DNA from: Silurus meridionalis
Taxonomy: Eukaryota > Chordata > Actinopteri > Siluriformes > Siluridae
Direction: 5' to 3'
DNA length: 64,000 nucleotides
Assembly: GCF_014805685.1 (NCBI RefSeq)
Contig: NC_060906.1
Location: forward strand, 6,018,133-6,082,132
The position numbers and the translations under genes were made by a program. Shown here in pieces: positions 33,623-44,863 of this stretch. Numbering within the stretch: position 1 is the stretch's first letter; each line of letters starts with the position of its first letter. The notes under the pieces were generated by a model. The model saw only the letters and a list, made by a program, of their open reading frames with translations. It made no database searches and was not told the origin of the DNA.

Positions 33623-33882
33623 TCTCACACGTGACTTTATATGCCCACCACCCAAGTAAATAACAATGATGAAGCGAACTCAGCGGTAATACAGCCTCGC
33701 CTCCCCTCCCTCTTCATATACGCTAGGGCACACTAACATTACGCTGATATTCGGTCCATTTTAAATACATTTTTAAGTTGTGCTGTAACAACCGAATTTT
33801 AGCTGAACATTCAGTGGTTTGAAAAAATACAGTCACCGTGATGCTAGAAATGCTGACGCCTTTCAGAAAGTTACCACAGAAC
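33623..33882 (-). promoter_or_regulatory. TATA/E-box segment of element B
   Basis: On the minus strand this segment repeats the A-side motif order: GA-rich stretch, then TATAAAG (reverse at 33,635-33,641), then CACGTG (33,627-33,632). A transcript starting here would run leftwards through the L2 tail into the array, again giving the G-rich strand. Confidence 0.4.
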
Positions 33883-36186
33883 AGCACATGTTTATGACTG
33901 CTAAAGCGCTGATAGATACTGTGTCTCAGCAGCAGTTCCCTTTGGGCTGTGAATGGACAATGCTTTGGTTTTAATTATTTCTCCATCCATGGGGTTACAG
34001 GAAAAAGTAGCAAAGTGGGAGTGAGCAATCAGATAGAGCAGCATGAATCCCTATACCCATATTTCTCCTGCCCTCTTGACAATAATCGATGATTCTACCG
34101 TGGGGCAGAATGAGTTAGAGTATTGCTTTGAAGCTGATTTTAATTTTTTTTTCATTTCAGGTGCCTTGTTTGACATTAAACAGATTAAATTGTCATTATT
34201 TCTAATAATTTTGGTTAAAATTGTAGGTTCGCCAGAAGTAGCCAGCTGCGGGTCGATCAGTCCTCTGCTTGTTTCTGATGACTAATTGGAATGGGTTTAT
34301 TTATTTATTAACCAATTTTTAATATAATTTATTCCATGCAAGTTGTGAATAATCAATGATTTGTATCCCTTCCTATAGTTTCTATAATAAAACTGATTAG
34401 TGAAAAGTGCTTGCTGTAATATCGCTATAAACACGGTGTGCCTCAGGGGTGGATCCTGTGGTAAGTGCTATTATGAATGGGGGGAGGATGGAAAAGAAGA
34501 GGAAAGATGGAAAAAGGAAGAAGAATGAGGGTTGATGCGGTAAACGGTGCAGATTCAACTACTGTTGAACTCTATACTTTAGGAAGGGGGTTTTATGGCT
34601 GAAACGAGATGTTGAATCTTGTAATTCTCTGTCTATTCTGTGGATTCATGGTTCCTACAGGTTAGGATCAAATAGTTCAGTAGAAGTGCTTCAAAGAGGA
34701 TTAATTCCAAAACATTATTCTGATGATGATCAGAATTCCCTCACACACACACAGTATTTTTTTTTTAATGCACATTGACATTGTATAAAAGCTTTGTAAT
34801 TTGCACCAGAATTGCTTTTCGTTACAAGTACGATTGCCACCCACAAGCTACAATGAGAACGTCATGATACAGGAAACCACAAACCGCAATTCCCAGGAGT
34901 CATTGCTGCCTACAAACATGGCTGCCGTGGACTACATTCCCCACACCTCAGCTACAGGTCCATGTTCACAGTCACCCAGTTCCTGATTGATTACACCTGC
35001 ATGCAATTTGGTGGTAGAATTTAAAAGGACTCACAAAGCCTATGCTCATGAAACGTCATCTGAGAGCACACAGAAGACAAAGCATGAGTATGGAAACAGC
35101 TTTAATGAAAACAGGCTATATGATATGAGGTTAATTATAAGTTTTAAGAACTGCACCAAAGGTACACAGCAGCAACAATGGAGTCAAAAGGGACACCAGT
35201 TAAAGTTATGAGAAATGCAAGGGAGAAAGCAGGATAAAGGAAACACTAAAATAGAGGATGTTCACTCACCAATGGTGGGAAAGAACATTGAGGTGAAATG
35301 AAGGTGTGGGATAAGTGAGGCAAAGGTATTAATTCCTGTGGCATATGAACATTAAGCATTACATTGTACTTATGATCATCTGAATATAAATGAAAATACA
35401 GAAGGCTATAATGTGTGATTTGAGAAAAAACTATGGTTCCTATGAATATTAGGAGTTCGGTGACCAACCGTACATGCAGAACGTCATGGTATCTCATTAA
35501 GGAAAGAAACAGGACTTTTGGCCATGAAGCACAGTGGAACACTGCACTGCTTAGAGAGATAGCTGTTGCTAAGTTGCTGCTTACAGCATGTTCATCTACA
35601 TGCTGTGACCTCTACAAAGTCCTCACCATTTATTTCATCTTCAGGGTCATTTAAAGCAGAGTTTTTAATCTCATCTTGTTCTCCGTATACACAAAAACTA
35701 CTTTAAAAAAATCTAACCTGTAGTTTTTCAAACATTGTTCTATACGACAAATTCAGGTTGTCAAGTGTGTGGGCCTTTTGAGCAGCCTGCATGCTAGTGT
35801 ACTGAGAACCTTTCCAGACTGTTAGGATCAACCCAGTGCCCAGTGATGCAGATTTAACCTCTTCTCCTTGACCTCCAATAATCTTTGTTCACTGCTATGA
35901 AATTGATACCTGACTCTTTTTTTTTCTTTCTTTCAAACTTCAACACTGCATGATCAACTTTGTTATTATCTTAGTTTCCCCCAGCTTAAGCTGTCTGGAG
36001 GTTGAAGGAGCCTCCTTTCTCTCAGTTTCCCTACTCCTTGGTGCTGTTAGGGCATTATATCTCTGCATATGGCTACTATGCTTTCTGTGCAAAGAGGAAA
36101 TGTTCAAAACTACATATCCAGAGATCAGCCTCCCTCTCTTTGACAAATAAATAAACAGTGCATTTAGCATGTCAGATGTGAGCTAC
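33883..36186 (+). repeat. element B right arm
   Basis: The arm reads outward from aacagcacatgtttatgact to gtcagatgtgagctacagag at the L2 junction. It contains the YY1-like AACATGGCTGC at 34,915-34,925 and the flanking ZNF143-like sites. It is not interrupted by other elements. Confidence 0.88.
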
Positions 36187-36847
36187 AGAGTCAAGTTTAT
36201 TTCTATAGCACTTTTCACAACAGACATTCTCAACGAAGCTTTACAGAAATCAACAGGTGCATTTATCCCTGATGAGCAGCCGTGGCGACTGTGGCAAGGA
36301 AAAACTCCCTTAGATGTTATGAGGAAGAAACCTTGAGAGGAACCAGACTCAAAAGGGGAACCCATCCTCATTTGGGTGACATCAAGGGATTGATCATAAA
36401 TCTTCCAACAATACAAAACACTGGAGAGTGAGAACTAACATGAGCAATGGAGTATAAGACTATATGGTTAGTAGCTCCTAGTTTTATAAGCTCAGCATTT
36501 GTGATCATCACAGATCCAGCATCAGCTTCTCCATGCCAGAGACTTTAAACACTCCAGGAGGTCCAATGTCAAACTCCACACATGTAGCGGGATCCAAATG
36601 GCACTGGTACGTCTCTAGATGGTTCGGGATGTTTGCGAGTTCGGCATCTACTTCTTCAAAGGTCCGTAATCATCACGAGGTGGGAGGTGACTGGAGCTGG
36701 CCAGACCTCAGGGTGTCTCGGGATGGGGAGAGAAAGAGAAGCAGTGGAGAGGAATTAGCGAGCTGCTGTTCATGATATTAACAGCACAAGTTGATAATGT
36801 GCATGTGATCAGATGTTCTGGAGCACAAGGTTATGATGTGATGTGTG

Positions 36848-39640
36848 TTATGTGTAGGCTTTGCTAAAAAGATATGTTTTTAATCTACACTTAAACTGGG
36901 TGAGTGTGTCTGAGCCCCGAACACCGTCAGGAAGACTATTCCAGAGTTTAGGAGCTAAATGTGAAAATGCTCTACTGCCTTTAGTGGACTTTGCTGTTCT
37001 AGGAACTACTAGAAGCCCAGAGTTTTGAGATCTCAGGGAGCGTGATGGATTGTAGCGAGTTAAAAGACTGGATAGATACATGGGAGCCAAACCATTTAGT
37101 GCTTTATAAGTGAGTAGCAGTAGTTTGTAGTCTATTCGAAACTTAACCGGAAGCCAATGTAGGGACGATAAGATCGGGGTTATGTGATCATATTTTCTTG
37201 ACCTTGTAAGAACTCTGGCTGCTGCATTCTGGACTAACTGAAGCTTGTTTATTAATGACGCAGGACATCCACCTAGTATTGCATTACAGTAGTCTATTCT
37301 GGAGGTCATAAACACATGGATGAGCTTCTCTGCATCGGATATAGACATGTTTCTTAACTTAGAAATTTTTCTAAGGTGAAAAAAAGCTGTTTTTGTAACT
37401 TGGTTGATATGATATTTGAAAGAAAAGTTGCTGTCTAAAATAACTCCCAGGTCTTTTACCGTTGAACTAGAGGTTACAGAACATCCGTCTTAACGCAGGT
37501 TGAGATGCTGGAGCTTCTATATACTAGTTTTTGGGCCGATGAGCAAAATCTCAGTCTTATCGGAATTTAAAAGTAGAAAGTTATGGGTCATCCAATCTCT
37601 TATTTCTTTAACATACTCAGTTATCCGAGTCAATTGAGCTGTATCGCCTGGTTTAGATGAGATATATAGCTGAGTATCATCAGCATAACAATGGAAGCTA
37701 ATTCCATGCCTTCTAATATTTCCTAACGGAAGCATGTATATTGTGAAGAGCAGGGGTCCTAGAACTGAACCTTGCGGCACGCCATAATTTACTTGCATTA
37801 GCCTGGATAGCTCTCCATTTAAATCTACGAAATGGTAAAGATCGGACATGTAGGATTTTAAACCAGCTTAATGCCTGTCCCTGAATGGAGATGTAATTTT
37901 GTAAGCGATCTAGGAGGAGATCATGGTCTATAGTGTCGAATGCAGCACTAAGATCTAGTAGAACCAACAGTGAGATGAAGCCTTGGTCTGAAGCTAAAAA
38001 CAGGTTATTAGTGATTTTAACTAGAGCAGTTTCTGTGCTATGATGGGGCCTGAAACCCGACTGAAATTCTTCAAAGATATTGTTCTCTTGCAGGTAGGAA
38101 CATAACTGGGCAGCAACAATCTTTTCTAAAATCTTAAACATAAATGGGAGATTTGAAATTGGTCTGTATTTCGATAGCGTGTTTGGACCCAGATTAGGTT
38201 TTTTAATGAGGGGCTTAATAACTGCTAACTTGAGGGATTTAGGGACATGTCCTAACGATAGTGAAGAGTTAATAATATTTAGAAGAGGTTCACCAGTTGT
38301 ATATAACACTTCCTTCAGTAATTTAGTAGGAATTGGATCTAACTGACATGTTGTCGATTTAGCTTTGGCAATAACATTATACAGCTCTTCCTGTCCTATA
38401 CATGTAAAACAGTGAAGTTAAAGGTAACACTGTCTCAGGAGATGGTGTCAGAGGTTGAACTGCCACAATTGTTTTTCTAATGTTATCTATTTTTTTCAGT
38501 GGAGAAATTCATAAAGTCCTCACTACTAAACTGTGATGGAACACAATTTTCAGAGCCCTGATTTGTAGTGAGTTTAGCTACAGTACTGAAAAGGAACCTG
38601 GGATTGTTTTTGTTGTTTTCTATGAGTTTGCTCAGGTGTTCAGCTCTAGCAGCTTTTAGCGCCTGTCTGTAGCTGAGCATGCTGTCTTTATACGCAAATC
38701 TAAATACCTCCAATCTAGTTTTCCTCCATTTTCTCTTCAGATTACGTGCTGTTCTCTTGAAGGCATGCGTATGACTATTATACCAAGGTGCAGGTGCTTG
38801 TTCTCTAATCTTTTTTAACCGGATGGGGCAACGGTGTCTAATGTGCTAGTGAGGATAAGGTCTATGTTCTTAGTTATCTCATCAAGATTGTTAGTAGTTA
38901 TGGGTTTAGTGAGAAATTGAGATAAATCAGGCAGGTTATTTATGAATCTGTCCTTAGTGGTTGGAACAATAGTCCTACCAAGTCGATAACGTGGTGCAAC
39001 ACGGCTAATCTGCTCTACCGGTAGTGTGTACAGTATGAGGTAATGGTCTGTGATGTCATCACTCTGAGGTAAAATATCTATCAGTGACGTCTGCTCAGTG
39101 GGATATTATTAAGTCTAATGTGTGGTTAAAGCGATGAGTTGGTCTGGTGACGTTTTGTTTAACCCCAAAAGAGTTTAATAAGTCAACAAATGATAATCCT
39201 AGAGCATCGTTTGCATCATCTACATGAATATTAAAATCTCCTACAAGCAGCACTTTATTAAAATTAATCAAGAGCTCTGATAGAAAACAAGCAAAATCTT
39301 GAAGAAAATCAGCGTAGGGCCCTGGGGGTCTGTACACGGTGACCAGAGGGAGTTTTCTATGTATGTCTGAAAATACAACTTTAAGAACGAGCACTTCAAA
39401 TGATTTAAAGCTGAATCCTAACATCTGACTAACATTAAGAGAGGCAGTATAAATGGTTCCTACACCTGCCCCCAACCCCCCCCTGATGGTGTTGACTCGT
39501 TTAGACCCATATAATCACCTGGTTTAATCCAGGTCTCAGTGAGACAGAGTGCATCGAGATTATTCTCTGTGATCATCTCATTTATAATTAGTGCTTTGGG
39601 TGCAAGTGATCTAATGTTTAAAAGACCAAACTTTAGAACT
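36848..39640 (-). pseudogene. L2 ORF2, right copy
   Basis: On minus, endonuclease blocks are at 39,475-39,095 (VTVYRPPGPYADFL, LLVGDFNIHVDDAND). RT is at 38,309-37,517: TLSKYRPISNLPFMFKILEK (motif 1), [30 protein letters not shown] (motif A), [14 protein letters not shown] (motif B) and [11 protein letters not shown] (motif C). The C-terminal frame is at 37,348-36,848 (166 codons; ARVLTRSRKYDHITPILSSL, then LAPKLWNSLPDGVRGSD). Frames are joined by frameshifts near 39,100, 38,480, 37,800 and 37,500. It is inactive, but every catalytic motif is still recognisable. Confidence 0.88.
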
Positions 39641-39830
39641 TTTTGGTGTTTGTTTATCTGGCATTTTTCAGTTTTAACTTCAATGAGATTATTTCTGGAT
39701 CTTGTGTATTTACTTCTTGGTTTTGCTACACGAGGAATAGATACGGTTTCTATAAACTGGGCTGTGTGTGAACTTGTAACTATTTGCTCTGTAGTATGCG
39801 TGTTCTCATTGTCGTAAATTTCCTGATGTC

Positions 39831-40735
39831 TTACCAGTCAGATGGTGTGAAGTATCCTAGAGATGTTATCTGATAGCACTGCTGCTCCAACTCTGCTGGG
39901 GTGCAGGCCATCAGGGCGGAAGAACCTCGGACGCTCCCAGAAACAATTCCAGTTATTAACAAAGAAGTTTGTTCTCGACACCATGACTGTAACCATTCAT
40001 TTAGAGCTAAAAGTCTACTAAACTTCTCAGCCCCTCGCTGGTAAGTGGGAAGAGGTCCTGACACTTGTTGTGGGTGATGTGCTGCGTACTGTCTCCACCA
40101 GGATCCTGAAATCCCTCTTTAATATCTCTGTTTGCCTCAGCCTGGTGTCGTTCGTTCCGGCATGAAGAACAACCGCTCCGAAGTTCTCTTTCAGGATCGC
40201 GCAGACCTGCGCAGAGACATCAAGAACACGAGCACCAGGAAAACAGCCAGTGTGCACCTTACCTTTAGCTCCGGTAGCGCGGACATGCCGGACAATGGAA
40301 TCTCCGAGAATCACAGTGTCGCGTTCCGTCTCGCGCAGAGGGGCCAAGCGGTTCTCGGTCGAGATCTCGAAGGCCTGTAGTGGTGGCGGGGGAGACGTCC
40401 TCGACCGGGGCTTTGCTTGTCTCTTCCGCCGCTGCCGCATCCAGGGTCCATGTTGCACCTTTGCCGGAGATTTAGGTGCGTTGGGTCTGGCCAGAGAAAC
40501 GCGCGGAGTTGAGGTGCTGGGAGCGTTGGGTTCAACCCCGGGAATTTACCTGGGACGAGTGCGCGTCCGCCCGGGATGTTTCCAGCGCCGCTTTCCGCTC
40601 TCGCAGCCGGGCATGCTTTTCATGCAGTTTGCGAATCTGTTTCTCCAAAACCTCCATCTCCAACGCCACCGTTTGCAAATCGAACGAGTCCTCACCTGTG
40701 CTCAAAGTCAGACACACAGCCGGCATAGTGCTCAT
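39831..40735 (-). pseudogene. L2 ORF1 (coiled coil plus SGNH-esterase), right copy
   Basis: The start at 40,735 reads MSTMPAVCLTLSTGEDSFDL, then a coiled coil (ALEMEVLEKQIRKLHEKHAR). In the 40,458-40,027 frame comes the esterase core: VILGDSIVRHVR (nucleophile Ser block), FPGARVLDVS and VVLHAGTNDTRL (Asn block). The DGLHPSRVG catalytic Asp-His block is recoverable near 39,905 only in a shifted frame. Coiled coil plus esterase is the ORF1 layout described for zebrafish L2 elements, and the protein is thought to act with LINE RNA. At least three frameshifts are present. Confidence 0.78.
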
Positions 40736-41599
40736 AATCACGAACATAGTTCAGATACACAAATATGATAAAGTGAGAGAAAATATAGTGGTAGTCGAGT
40801 TTAACTGACTAAAGGCACAAGTCAGAAAGACAAACAATTTAGGATTATTAAAAGAGAAAAACACAAACAAACGAATATAAACACGAATACAAACACGGAA
40901 CTCGCGGCAAACAAGTCAAACACAGGAAGCTCTGTCACCGTCACCGTCATAGAATTGTCTATATTTCTGACAGCCTACAGATAACACATCCAATGTCTCT
41001 AGGCTACCTATGTAAAACTAGAGACTAGGTAGTATGGCCCGAGACGCAGATCTTGTTTCCCTCAGGGAACTAGGGTTACATACGTAACCTAGAGACGTTC
41101 CCTTTCAGGAACTTGAGCTGCGCCAAAACACTTTGGGAATGAGTATTCCATCACACTATACTGACCACTCCCTGCTTAGTTTGTCTGGGCACCACCAGCA
41201 TGCAGAACAGAGGAGCCGGCAGTGGCTCTGATGTCGAGGTAGTAAAACTTGACAAAGGTCAAAGGCGTGGACCGACCTGCAGGTGCACCCCTGCGGACCA
41301 TGCCGTAGAGGCTGGCATACTCCGGGTGGAATGAGCCTTGACTCTGAAAGGAGTGGGAAGACCAGAGGACTCCTAACCAGAGGAAATCATATCTACTAGC
41401 CATCTGCTGAGAGTCTGCTTATTGGCTGGAAAATCTTTCCTATAAGGGCCATAGCATACAAACAGGTGCTCCGACTTCCTCTAAGGACGTATCCAGTGCT
41501 CGCACAGTACACAGTTGTTTTTGCTTCTCCTAGTCTGGAGCTAGGAAGATGTCAGAATGCCTGCAACACGACAGGTCGTGACAGAGCCGTTAGGGATCT

Positions 41600-42430
41600 T
41601 AGGTACATACCCCGCTCTAGGATAGAGAAAAGCACTGGCCACAGACAGGGCCTGTAGGTCCCCGATCCTTGTAAGGAAGAAAGGATATTGCCAGTAAGAA
41701 GGCGGTTTTAAACAGCAGGTACCTAAGGGACACCTCAGCCAAAGGCTCTAATGTAGAGCTGCCAACACGACGGCCAAATCTCACACCGGCACTCTGGATC
41801 CGTATCCTGGGCCTCGCCTCCAGGTGCCGTGCAGGTGTCACAAAAGAGTTTCCCCAGTGACTGCCATACCGGCGGGGTACAATGAGCAGCGATATCGGAG
41901 ACGTAAACCTTCAAGGTGGATATATACATATCTAAGGCTCGAAGAGCTCACCTTGAATCCTTGATAGTACAGAGTGGGCTGCCCCCTCGGGAGAACCCTC
42001 TGTCTCTGAGCAAAGTGGAGTCACGTTCTAGCAGCCTCTGGAACTGCCTTACAGTAAGGGGTTGGCCTTCTCTCACTCTCCCGACTGCTCTGAGAATGTC
42101 CGCGATCCGGGTGGGAGACAATTCTGTCCGCAGCACGGTCGAGTCCCATACCACACCCAAGAAGGTGGTTCTCTGCAACTGAGAAAGCACAGCTTCACAC
42201 ATCATGCACTTTGTGAAGGTGCAGGGCAAGAGTGCTAGGCCAAAGGGAAGGACCCGATGTTGGTAAGCTTCGCCCTGAAAGCAAACCTCAGGAACCTCCT
42301 GTAAGCAGGAAGGATGGCAGAAGTAACTATTGGGGCAATTAGCAGAAAAGCCCTGTCCATATTGGGAATCTCCGACAAGGTGAGCCACAGATGCCTCTCT
42401 GTGGTCACAAAGGCTGTCATGAACCTACCC
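41600..42430 (-). pseudogene. DIRS reverse transcriptase fragment
   Basis: The minus frame 42,388-41,948 reads GEAYQHRVLPFGLALLPCTF, then TTFLGVVWDSTVLRTELSPT, VREGQPLTVRQFQRLLERDS and GGSPLCTIKDSR. The order is the same as in DIRS1 RT-RNase H, but the segment holding the catalytic YxDD is deleted between CTFTKCM and LSQLQRTTFLG. The RNase H part beyond 41,940 is decayed. Confidence 0.78.
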
Positions 42431-42589
42431 ATGGCCCATGCCCTTGGTGACCCTAAGGGTTAAGTCAGCCATGCGACGTAACTCCTTAACATAGTCAGCC
42501 CCAGGGCTGAATCTCTCGTTCAACTCTCGCAGCAGGTTGGCCTGGTATGCCTGCAACACAAGGTGTGGAGAGGCACCCCATGGCCTGAC

Positions 42590-43021
42590 CTACTGCCGCA
42601 TAAGCCTTACCCAACAAATGGTCGAAGTGGCTTTCAACGACCTAGTCGGCAATACCGGAGCCTTTAGCGACGCAACACCTGGGGAGAGAGAGCCAGCTAG
42701 CATCTCCTCGACCCTGGGCACCTTCCCATAGCCACACTCCTTAACTATGTTCGCGTACAGCGAATTTTGCAGGGAGAAAGAACGGGTCACATATGGGGTG
42801 CAGGTTGGGGAAAAACAGTAGGCCCCAGTGAGGAGGGTGTGCTTTGCCTCAGCGAGAGCGCGACCTGAGCCGCGAGGAAGAGCTCTCTCCTCGAAGAGTG
42901 ATCTCCGGGAGCGGAGAGTGCAAATAGCCATACGGCTACAGCACGGACAATCATCTCTCTCAAAAGCCGACCGAGCATGCTCCACTCCCAGACAAACAAT
43001 GCACAGCTCATGTCTCCCCAT
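42590..43021 (-). pseudogene. DIRS gag fragment
   Basis: The frame reads MGRHELCIVCLGVEHARSAF, then DDCPCCSRMAICTLRSRR and ECGYGKVPRVEEMLAGSLSP followed by LKAPVLPTRSLKATS. This is the same CxxC-containing gag as at 25.3 kb and 54.4 kb. It is truncated at both ends. Confidence 0.75.
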
Positions 43022-43200
43022 AATAAAACGGGGGCAAGGAGGGACACACAGTTTATTTGTCTAGCCATGCTGCACAGATTTACACACAAAGTGCTTACCT
43101 GAACAACAGAAGATAATGTCACCACTATTGCTCAGCCATTTTGTAGCTTCCTGGTTTAGGTAACGTCGCCCGTCGATGACGTCATGACTTGCCTATTGGC

Positions 43201-44790
43201 CCAGATTTCACACGTGATTCAGAGCATGGACAACATGGGAACAGAACATAATACCTGATGATCAAAAATGTACAATTACATGCACAGACAAAGTCCTTCC
43301 ACAGCCAATGGTGATCACAGAATTGTTCGCAATCTGACGTCTTAACATGGAACTAATACATCATAATACTGACAACTAATGAGAAAAATACAAAGACAAA
43401 CAGCAATTTTAAATAATATTTACCAAATTACATCAGAATAGGCAATAGCCAAATCTCCATCATGAATTCGTTTAGTCAAAACATTATTTTCTTCTAGACC
43501 TTGTTGAACTTTAGAATGTGGTTATCTTTCCTTTGCATTAAATACATTCTTGTTCAATTCCGGTACTTTAAAGTACAACCCCGGTATATCTTCCACAAAG
43601 CCTAGTTGATCGTCTGGATTTAAAGACATTGTCTGTTTGTTTAATTACATTTACATATGGAAAATAGTACGTTCCTATGGACCAGGTTTATTTTGGTATT
43701 ATGCAAAACAAGGTCTTATTCATTGGGCAATGAGTTTGGTTATCATTACCAAAAATGCAGAAATGGTCTAGGGTTGTGGTGCTGCATTTATTTTTTTTTT
43801 TTTCAAAACTATTATTTTGGTGAGATTATTATAGACATGAGTTAGGTTGATTTTATGAGTCACACTTTGATTGGGGTTTATTTATAATTTCTTTTTTATG
43901 GCATTGCACTAACAGATAAAACTAAATGGTGTCTTATCACAACATTTAATGATGGCAATTGAGTGATTAATCTGGGTAGGTCCTTTCTTTCCTTTAGTAA
44001 ATTTATTCTGTAACATTCCCAAGTTGTCCACCTTTAGGATCCTTTTAAACACTTGTTCTTTCTAAAATACTGGAACAGAAACAGTCAAAAGCAAAGCATG
44101 CATTTGTCTCATAAAACACCGAACCTGTCAAAACTATTCCCAGCAGAGCAAGCCCAGGAAGTGTCCTTAGGTTTATTGATCACAGTCTCATTCCACCACT
44201 TTAAGATCTTTATAGGTGGAGCTCAGTTGGTGGATTTCGAAGGTTTGTCCTCCTACTGAGAGAAAGGCAAGTGAACACCTTCCAGCAAAGGACCATAGTC
44301 TAGGGGACTGTAAAACCCAGCAGGAATAGGATGAGAAGAAACCTTTGCCATTTGCACAATGTTGCTGTATGAAATGGGCAAATAGCACTCACCGAATCTA
44401 TCCATTATTTTAAATCAGCTGATGTAGTATTAAAACAGTAGTATTAAAACAGTCTTTCATTCCAAACATTTTTATAAGGACCTCTTCAGTAAAAAGAGTT
44501 GATGGAACCTTTCCAGATAATACTTCCTCCAGTATGTTGGTGATTTCCTCATGCTTGACAGAGGGAAAACTGTGCACAGTATAATTGTTTTTGCATACTG
44601 GTAAAGTTTTTTTTAGTCTGTTGTGTTGCGATTGTGTGAATATTTTGAATGTTTAATTTTCTTTACTCGGGCTTTCTTGCAAATATACATCTGTTTGCAT
44701 AACCTGTTGTCCAACAAGAGCTTTTAGTTTGAGTTCATGCAATCAAGTTCTTGAGCACTGATCCAATTGGATATGCCTAACCCTTTGACA
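43201..44790 (-). other. downstream region of LTR retroelement, possible membrane-protein relic
   Basis: The region lies 3' of the integrase of the minus-strand LTR element, where an envelope gene would sit. Only short broken minus-strand frames are present. One stretch near 43,370-43,435 is hydrophobic enough for a membrane helix. A poly-T run occurs at 43,791-43,803. I cannot identify a protein family, so an envelope relic is only a positional suggestion. No LTR was found at this end. Confidence 0.3.
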
Positions 44791-44863
44791 GTCTCTAGAT
44801 GGTTCGGGATGTTTGCGAGTTCGGCATCTACTTCTTCAAAGGTCCTTAATCATCACGAGGTGG
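44791..44863 (-). repeat. 73-bp patch of internal L2 3' UTR
   Basis: The patch gtctctagatggttcgggat through catcacgaggtgg matches 36,611-36,683 of the right-hand L2 with one visible difference (cctt for ccgt). It comes from the middle of the UTR, with no LINE tail or target duplication, and it interrupts retroelement coding sequence. Confidence 0.9.

Larger units (their letters stand above)
30179..36186. mobile_element. palindromic (fold-back) element B
   Basis: Inverted arms 30,179-32,483 and 33,883-36,186 surround a 1.4-kb spacer with a C-rich (on plus) telomere-like array, an L2 tail and the TATA segment. The order is the exact reverse of element A, so A and B are two copies in opposite orientation. 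Both outer ends meet L2 LINEs whose 3' ends face the element. I see no transposase. Confidence 0.82.
36187..40940 (-). mobile_element. near full-length L2 LINE, right copy (minus)
   Basis: This is the mirror image of the L2 at 25.8-30.2 kb. The complete 3' tail starts at 36,187 (agtcaagtttatttctatag on plus), the ORF2 and ORF1 relics lie between, and the 5' end falls near 40,940 (caagtcaaacacaggaagct on plus). It retains more of ORF1 and of RT motif 1 than the left copy. Confidence 0.9.
41000..43200 (-). mobile_element. DIRS1-like retroelement, truncated (minus)
   Basis: The inverted-terminal type sequence at 41,050-41,110 (ctcagggaactagggttaca, tacgtaacctagagacgt) matches the DIRS element at 52.0 kb. 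Gag lies at its 5' side (43,021-42,590) and RT/RNase H downstream. No tyrosine recombinase block is visible, and the right end lacks the terminal sequence seen at 55,208. Confidence 0.8.

Noticed and set aside
7217..36186. CRISPR-like or phage-type repeat arrays
   Set aside because: Repeats are either contiguous minisatellite units or kilobase arms; no spacer pattern exists and the DNA is vertebrate.
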